DNA of 64,000 bases from Capsicum annuum. Taxonomy: Eukaryota; Streptophyta; Magnoliopsida; Solanales; Solanaceae. Numbering within the stretch: the stretch's first letter is position 1; every line of letters begins with the position of its first letter. A program made the translations under genes and the position numbers. The notes beneath the pieces were generated by a model. It worked only from the letters and a program-made list of their open reading frames with translations. It searched no databases and was not told the DNA's origin. Below, piece after piece: positions 57,601 to 64,000 of this stretch. The DNA is taken from contig NW_025856222.1 of assembly GCF_002878395.1 (NCBI RefSeq), positions 191,176-255,175 of the forward strand, in the 5' to 3' direction.

Positions 57601-57807
57601 TTAAGGTTCAAAAGAGTTCGAGAAAGTCTAAAATCCACTTCTAGTAGAGTCTTGTGCATGGGTGTGTAGCGCACCATACTTATGGACAAGAAGCTATAAG
57701 GCATTTTAGGAAAGGTTTCCCTTCCTTCAGTATTCATATCATGCAGGTGAGCATGAGCTCAACTTAAACTCTCATCCTAATTTATCTCTTCCTTATGCTT
57801 CCAGAAA

Positions 57808-58310
57808 ATGCCTTCTAGAGAAGCTAACGAGAGAAGTAATGAAAATCAGCCAGCCCCTCTGACCATTCGTGCAGATCCCTTGAATGAGCATATTTCCCAC
57901 TCTAAATTAAGAGCTGCTTTCATCATCTTATCTTATGCAGTAGATGCTCAGAATAATCAGCTGGCTATTATACTATTAAGGCTTATGGATCATGCTCCGT
58001 AGAGTGGGGAGAAAAGGCATAGGAAAGAGGGGAGAAAGAATAAAAGCGCCATAATATCTAAGCCTAAAAGTGGCCGAATAAATCCTCTTTTCCAGAAGTG
58101 CGGCAGAAACCACCAGAGTATCTGCAAAGCTGGCAGGGATGTGTGATTTGAATATGGAAAGCCAGGCCACAGAGTCAGAGATTATCCTTAGGTGGGTTTG
58201 CAGAATCTGTATAATCATCCCCAGATCAGTTCGTTCACTCGAATCAGTAGGGTGCCTCTTCCAGTGCCACCAGCTGGTAATGCCCAAATAGGTTTTATTC
58301 ACTTTAGTCT
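57808..58310 (+). pseudogene. gag: E3 chromovirus gag pseudogene, internally deleted
   Basis: The N-terminus is open for 64 codons: MPSREANERSNENQPAPLTI, then DPLNEHISHSKLRAAFIILS. The conserved capsid core seen in E1 and E2 (QKVTDIMGV, WKEDRGA, SVKEYSLKF) is missing. The frame goes from LRLMDHAP-stop straight to the basic linker RKEGRKNKSA and the zinc-knuckle region: FQKCGRNHQSIC, then V-stop-FEYGKPGHRVRDYP. About 600 bases have thus been deleted near 57990-58020. A particle could not form from this product. Confidence 0.85.
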
Positions 58311-58389
58311 CGACTGGATCAGGAAAGTTCTCATGATATGGTCACTAGTACATTTCAATTTTACCATTTACATGTTTATTCTTTTCTAT

Positions 58390-58650
58390 ATCCATGAGCT
58401 TCTTTGTCCTTTGTAACTCTATATATAGCTATTGATTTCAGAGTCAGTCCTGAAATCCCAGCAAAGACTTTCTCTATATCTACCCCAGTGGGTCAATTTA
58501 TCATAGCCCAATAGGTATACATGAACTGTCCGATTATGGTATCTCAGAAAGTCACTTCAGCAGACTTAGTTAAATTAGAGATGCCCAATTTTCATATTAT
58601 TCTCAGCGTGGATTGTGTTCATTCCTGCTAGGCCTCAGTCGGCCGTAGAA
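58390..58650 (+). pseudogene. pol: E3 aspartic protease remnant
   Basis: One frame reads LCNSIYSYstop-type debris, another SFVTLYIAIDFRVSPEIPAK, FSISTPVGQFIIAQ-stop and VYMNCPIMVSQKVTSADLVK. This is the conserved strand order of chromovirus retropepsin. The catalytic D-x-G triplet itself falls in the damaged stretch before SFVTL. Confidence 0.7.
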
Positions 58651-58799
58651 AAAAATTGTCCAATTTCAATTTTTGGATGAACTCGTCCTAGAGTGGAGGT
58701 GTAGTACTTCAGCATATAAGGGTCAGCTTATTTCCTACTTAAGGAAAGAAAAATAATATCTAAGGGGTGTACCTACCATTTTTTTCAAGTCCAAGACTC

Positions 58800-59510
58800 T
58801 AATTAAGAAACCCCTAATCTTGAATCAGTGTCAGTAGTATGTGAATTCCCAGATGTGTTTCCTAAAGATCTTCCCAGAGTTCCTCCTAAAAGGGAAATCA
58901 ATTTCGGAATAGACCTTCATCTAAGCACTCAGCCTATATCTATTTCACCATACAGAATGGCTCCTGCTGAACTCATAGAATTAAAAAAATAGTTAAAAGA
59001 TCTCCTATATAAGAGATTCATCAGACCCATTATGTCCCCATAGGGTGACCTAGTTCTATTCGTGCATAAGAAAGACAGTTCTCTCAGGAGGTGCATTGAC
59101 TACCGTCAGCTAAATAAAGTCACAGTCAAGAAAAAGTATCCACTTCCCAGAATCGATGACCTATTTGACCAACTTTAGGGTGCCTGTTATTTTTCTATGA
59201 TAGACCTCAGATCAGGCTATCATTAGCTCAGAGTCAGAGAAGGTGACACTTTGAAGACAATTTTCAAAACTCGGTATGGTTACTTCAAATTCTTAGTCAT
59301 ATTATTTGGTATTACCAATGCCCCAGCAGCTTTCATGGACTTGATGAACCATGTGTTCAAGTTATACCCGGATATGTTCATTATAGCCTTCATCAATGAC
59401 ATTCTTGCCTATTCCCGTAGAGAGAATGATCATGCAGATCAACTCAGAATCATATTCCAAACTCTCAAAACCCATCAATTATCATTATATCTGTTCATAT
59501 CTTACATGTA
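58800..59510 (+). pseudogene. pol: E3 reverse transcriptase pseudogene (fingers and palm)
   Basis: Reads [36 protein letters not shown], [33 protein letters not shown]-stop and TRYGYFKFLVILFGITNAPA. 59251-59511 is open. The catalytic box is AFINDILAYSR: the first Asp of the usual FIDDI is Asn, so the enzyme is dead. Sequence similarity to pol ends near 59500, in the region after the palm, where the non-coding module begins. The lineage is chromovirus RT, distinct from the Athila RT with FMDDF. Confidence 0.85.
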
Positions 59511-61440
59511 AGCTCTATGATCATAGCTTATACTCATACACATTAGCAATCAGGATGCTTATAGTTCCTAGTATAAGGAGTTCAAGTACACTCAGTGTTA
59601 TGAATTATGTTCTATGAATACAAAAGCTCCAGACTTAGGTCATACAGCTTATGACTCATGTACTCATGTCATGCTTTTACAGTATATACAGTTCCCATGA
59701 CTCATGCTATACCCCTAACGATCAGCTAAATTCAAATCATGTCACTCACATCCTCAGTTTAGGTTTCTTGGTGAATCTATGATGTTGACATTCTCTTTCT
59801 CAGGCCTCAGTTAGGTGTCAAAATTTGTATAACATTCATTCATGATTTAGGTTCTTATGTTTTAACCCTTAGTGAACTCTTCTTATGAAATGATGTAGTG
59901 ATGAGCGATTGCTTAGATGGGAGAGAATAAATGTTTCATGTTAAGGAAAGATTTTTTCATACTTGTGATACACGAGGCTGTACTCATGAAGATAGGCTTG
60001 AATGTTAGGTTAGTGTGTAGGTAAATAACTAGCAAGAAGTTGTATTTAGTTATTGAAAGAAGGGGGAATTAGGATTTTTCATGAGATAAGAAGTTGAGAA
60101 AATATAGGGTGTGAGTGTCTATTTAGACCCTTAATTTATATCAGTCTCTATCGCATAGTTATCAAAACCCAAAATTCAGTTCCAGTATCATTCATAGTTA
60201 CAGTCTCAGTTATAGCCTAAATTATTATCTTAGTTACAGTCTTAGTCACAATCAAAGTCCAGTAATCAGATCAGTAACTTAGTTCCATTTCAAATTTTCT
60301 TAACCATAGCGTACAATTATCATTTATTTAATTATCAGTATTTCAGTACCTTAGTTTATAGACTATTTTGGAATCATGTTTTAGCTTGGTTTACGTTCTC
60401 AAATAATACAGTCTTCATGTATTCATGCTCAGACCTTATGTTGCTCAGTCAGCCCTTACCTCATATATGAAATACTCTACATTTTTAGTCCAGACTAAGT
60501 ATAGTTCAATCTTACATGACCAGTATTCAACTATCAGCCATTCAGTTAATCTAAAAAGTTAGTATCTTTATGTATTTGTGCTCAATGCCCATGTGAATAT
60601 TTACAGTAGTCTCAGGTAAAGTGTCGTAATAGGGTGGAGAGTATAGTTGAGAAAATATTTGAGGAATATGTCTAAGCTTGAAAATTTATAGTTGTAGTGC
60701 ATAAGGCTTAGTCACTCTATCTTAGATGATGATTCATAGGCCTCGCCTTATATTACAAAATTTTAGCCAAGATGTGATTTCTTATTCAGATTTTTATTTA
60801 GCCTATGCCAAGATACCTTGCTCCTTAAAGTAACTAGAACTCTATAGAAAGAGTGTTAAGGAAATGCTCCAGTCGAGTATTAGTTTTCAACATAAGTTAG
60901 TCTGTAAGAAAATAATTCGGCTTAGCATCTAGGTAGACAAGTTTGTATGGTTTGGTTTCCTATCTTTTCATCTATTCGCACTATCTGAAACCTCATGAAT
61001 GTAACTATTCCAAGATGGAAAAACCAAGTAGTTGCATGTTCAGCTCCGTTTATATATCATGTCCCAGTTTTAGATCCTAGATATTCAGTCATGACTCAGT
61101 TCGAAGGTGCCCTATATATCTTCCTAACTTTTCCTCTGTATCTCAGCCAAGTCAGCATTCTTTAAGCGACATAATGTCCCAAGGGGGAGATGAACCATAA
61201 CCCTCGATCTTTCATGTCCTAAACCTATCAGTTTCTCTTCATATAGTGAATCCAATTTGGAATAATGGGTACTCATGAGTGGGCCCTTAAATTCTAGTTT
61301 CAGTAGTAAGCCATGTATTCAAGGGGCTCAGTTTAGTTCACGATATTCAGTTCATGTATCATGTTTTAGGCTCAATTATGTTCTTATATTCCTATTCATG
61401 AGTGTTTAGTAACTGATCTTGAGTTGAGATTAGTTATTTT
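59511..61440 (+). other. E3 non-coding module replacing RNase H and most of integrase
   Basis: About 1.9 kb, collinear in blocks with 15424-16640 of E2. The first shared block starts at AGCTCTATGATCATAGC, and the last includes the PPT-like AATGTCCCAAGGGGGAGATG (61172-61191). E3 holds about 480 bases (59700-60180) and about 240 bases (60660-60900) that E2 lacks. The part at 60290-60390 resembles E1 LTR 738-835. No gene is seen; open frame 59396-59617 overlaps the RT end and is a shadow. Confidence 0.7.
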
Positions 61441-61922
61441 GTGTTCATGAAAATCTCTCCCATAAAAAGAGTGAAGAGGTTCGACAAAAAAGGAAAAGAT
61501 TAGTCCTCGTTATGTCGATCCTTACTGAATACTCAACTATTTTGAAAAAGTAGCTTACGAGCTAGAGTTGCATTCAGATCTAGATTCTGTCCATCTTGTG
61601 TTTTATGCCTCCTTTCTAAAGAAGTGCATAGGTGACACAGCAACTATAGTCCTTATAGAGGGCATATATATTTAGAGCGGTCTCTATTGTGAAGAGGCCC
61701 TAGTCAAAATCCTTGACTAATCAGATTCGCAGACTGAGGAACAAAGAAGTCCATCTAGTCAAATTTCTTTGGCAGAACCAGTTAGTTGAGAGAGCTACTA
61801 TGGAAGCAAAAACAGATATGTGGACCAAGTATCCTCACCTCTTCTCTGCAGACTCAGACTTGGCTCAAGTTAACAGTTTTTTCTTGAACTTACTCAATTC
61901 CATTCTTAGATTTACCTTATAG
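61440..61922 (+). pseudogene. pol: E3 integrase C-terminus and chromodomain
   Basis: The final part of chromovirus integrase, whose chromodomain is thought to guide insertion to marked chromatin. Frames read ISPRYVDPY, then FEKVAYELELHSDLDSVHLV and FYASFLKKCIGD. After a frameshift, the open frame 61713-61922 reads IRRLRNKEVHLVKFLWQNQL and VERATMEAKTDMWTKYPHLF, the RxLRNKEVxxVKVLW...ATWE...YPHLF pattern of Tekay/Del chromodomains. Here the usual ATWE is ATME, losing an aromatic-cage-type Trp. This assigns the family, and it is absent from E2. Confidence 0.85.
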
Positions 61923-62199
61923 AATTGGTACTAGTTACCATTGCATTTTCAGCTAAGTATTTATGCATCAATATGCATGTTCAGCATGAGAAACTCAGCT
62001 TATCAACAATTTCAGTCATGCATTATAAATTATGTTCACCTATGTACTCATGCATCAGATATGCATGTTCAGTATGAAATTTCAGCATATCAGTAGTGTC
62101 AGTCTTGAAATTATGTTACAATAGAGCATGTCCTGTATACAAATCAAGTCTATTAGTATTCTCAGCTCAGTCAACTTCATTTGAGGATGAATGTTCCCA
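61923..62199 (+). repeat. E3 3' leader with ATGCAT subrepeats
   Basis: Two diverged units about 88 bases apart, TTATGCATCAATATGCATG at 61961 and CATGCATCAGATATGCATG at 62049, each followed by TTCAGCATGA or TTCAGTATGA. Same subrepeats as in E2 at 16778-16950. Confidence 0.65.
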
Positions 62200-62211
62200 A
62201 AAGGGAGATAT
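62200..62211 (+). other. E3 polypurine tract
   Basis: AAAGGGAGATAT lies next to the 3' LTR, after GAGGATGAATGTTCCC. It is the decayed form of the E2 tract at 17012. Confidence 0.8.
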
Positions 62212-64000
62212 AGTAAGACCTCACAAAATCCTAAGCTTAACTCAATTCTTTAAAGTTAGTTAAGGGGTCCCACACTTATAAACTTCTAGCTAAGTATTCA
62301 AACTTAGTGTTATTTTATCCTTTGTAAGTTGGTGAATCTATTTCGTGACCTTTAGACCATTAAATAGTTATATTTAAGTTGATTCATGATCTAAAATATC
62401 AATAGGAATTCTCAGATGAGTTTTATATTTTTCAAACATCGTTTGAAGCACATTTGATAGTCCATTCTAGTGCATCGATGCAATCTCGATGCACTACATC
62501 ACCCATCACATCGATTAATATTTTCTACAGCTCCCAATGTAAATTCCAGTAAACTAACATGGACTCAACATGGTATGTTGTCAATCGCATTGATCCCAAT
62601 GACGTGGTGCATTGGTCTACACATCGCTAGGTTAGTTTTCAGTCATTAAAAAGCCATATCCTCAGGGGTAATAGGGTCATTTTATCACGTTTGTCATCCC
62701 CAAAACATGAAATTAAACCCTTCTAAGAGCAAAAACTATTCATTCTTCACATGTTGCTCTAAAGAACAAACCCTAGAAGATTTCAAATTCAATTCAAGGT
62801 TCAAGAACTTACAATCAATCTTTCAGGATTTAATTGTTAAGGTATGTCAAGTGTTCATTCAAGGGTCCCTTTTGCCCTTGTAGTTCATGAATCTAGTTTT
62901 AAAACCTCAAGTGTATTGATTATATAAATTTCATATTGGGTTTGATTATATTCATGATTATAATGATTAATTGAGTTTCTAACCGATGTTTCGTTATAAG
63001 TTTCATGTGGAGTTATTTGATATATGTATAGAATCATGTAAATCCATGCTAAACTCTTGAAATTGTAAATGTAGATTTGAATTATGGTGCCCATATGTGG
63101 TTAGTGTCATGTGCATAGATTATGTCCTCCATGTGTTTTATAAACTGCTTATGTAAACAAAGAAAAAGGGAAAACAATCGTGTAATGTTATCTTATTTGC
63201 AAGTTACATCATGCAAGTGTTTAATGGAATGTCTCTATGTATGAGTTATGATCAAGTGCATATGGTTATGCCTTTCAAGTTTATGGTATGATTTATTTTT
63301 CATGCTATCGAGTCCTGGGGGTTTCCAATACTCGAAACCATAGCTATTTACCTAGAGCTGTGGTAGTTACAGAACAGTCTCAGTAGTATCACAAATAGTA
63401 GACTTAGTAATCAGTCACAGTTACAGTTCAGCACTCAGTTCAGACCTCAGTAAATCTAGCTAGCCAACAGAACTCTGTAGTATTCCATCAGTTAATAGAA
63501 TTCAGTTGTACTCCATTGGTAACTTAGTTAATTCAATTTAGTTAAGTTATATAGTATGATCAGTAACAGTTCAGTTAATCCTAGATAGTTTAGAAATCTA
63601 TCCAGTGTCAATTTAGTTAGGAGTAGGATTCATCATTGAGAAAACCTAGGGATGGGGGCCTTTCTGCCAACAGAGGGCTTAACCCTTAGTAGCAGTCACT
63701 ATATTACAGAACTAAGTAGTTACCTTAGGTTGAGATATCTTCCTGCCAGACTAGGGTTGATATATCTCATACAAGTTTTCCTGCCAGTGAGGGTTGATGA
63801 AAGAGCTTACTTTCAGAGAGGGTTAACTAACAGTTTGTCTTTACCTATGGCATGGTACTAACAACCTTCCAACTGGGGTTATAGGTTTGACCCTAATCTA
63901 TTAAGAAAGGGGTATGTCAGTTAGATGATTACCTCCCACCGTCTCAGTTTCAATCTTCCGAATAGAACTCAGTAAAGTTCTACAGAAATCAAGACTGTCA
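62212..64000 (+). repeat. E3 3' LTR, truncated by window end
   Basis: Starts AGTAAGACCTCACAAAATCC and is collinear with the first part of 55166-57584, up to the ACAGAAATCAAGACTGTCA region. The remaining quarter or so, with its target duplication, lies beyond the window. By eye the two LTRs differ at about one base in seven in the first 240 bases. Open frames 62885-63094 and 63652-63861 lie in the LTR and are not genes. Confidence 0.9.

Larger units (their letters stand above)
55166..64000 (+). mobile_element. E3: chromovirus LTR retrotransposon, 3' LTR cut by window end
   Basis: 5' LTR 55166-57584, PBS, gag, PR, partial RT, a non-coding module, integrase C-terminus with chromodomain, PPT, and 3' LTR from 62212 to beyond the window. 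The LTR starts with an intact TG (TGTAAGACCCC). The left flank CCTAT (55161-55165) is the candidate target duplication, to be matched outside the window. Gag is shortened, and RNase H plus most of the integrase are replaced by the module shared with E2. Confidence 0.85.

Noticed and set aside
57976..58302. 108-codon minus-strand frame
   Set aside because: Antisense shadow of the E3 gag zinc-knuckle region.
1..64000. A host protein-coding gene or a novel functional system
   Set aside because: I looked on both strands for exon-like runs outside the retroelement families and found none I could defend. The window reads as nested, decayed repeats.

Overview
This is nuclear DNA of a flowering plant, AT-rich and made almost entirely of dead LTR retrotransposons stacked into one another. 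The style of the elements (Tekay/Del-type chromovirus gag and chromodomain, Athila-type gag-pol with a downstream 'putative plant transposon protein' ORF, and a short hAT MITE with GGAGCCA-like ends) points to Solanaceae. That placement rests on remembered family resemblance, not on a search. I see no host gene, tRNA, rRNA or CRISPR array. The setting fits gene-poor heterochromatin.

Layout. 1-2862: partial chromovirus E1 (LTR end, decayed PBS, gag pseudogene), cut by a minus-strand Athila-like 3' end (LTR 2875-4350, PPT, 3' non-coding region, env-like pseudogene to about 7180). 7461-10606: AT-rich island I cannot assign. 10607-10853: chromovirus LTR fragment. 11154-19577: chromovirus E2 with both LTRs (about 2.55 kb each), tRNA-iMet-type PBS, gag and protease remnant, no reverse transcriptase or integrase, and a PPT. 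19578-29286: a second minus-strand Athila-like element (LTR part with a nested hAT MITE, 3' non-coding region, env-like region, integrase). Its env-like region is split by a 2.5-kb solo LTR with a perfect 5-bp target duplication. 29287-42763: plus-strand Athila element A, nearly full length (LTR, tRNA-Asp-type PBS, gag, PR, RT, RNase H, IN, env-like ORF, LTR). 42764-47129: a second Athila body, B, sharing A's right LTR and ending after RNase H. 47128-52720: a diverged direct copy of 23558-29286. It continues without interruption into more minus-strand pol (to about 53692) and so keeps the empty target site of element A. 53693-55165: start of another plus-strand Athila/Tat-like element. 55166-64000: chromovirus E3 (5' LTR, gag, PR, partial RT, a non-coding module shared with E2, integrase tail and chromodomain, and a 3' LTR running off the window).

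Every coding region carries stops or frameshifts. The longest open stretches are an integrase segment (201 codons, 35155-35760) and an env-like domain (179 codons, 38109-38648). The genes would once have worked as retrotransposon units: capsid, protease, reverse transcription and integration. None looks able to do so now. The main interest is structural: the segmental duplication with its preserved empty site, the LTR-body-LTR-body array, the non-coding module that replaces pol in two chromovirus copies, and a dyad-rich 'CG block' with a different motif in each LTR family.
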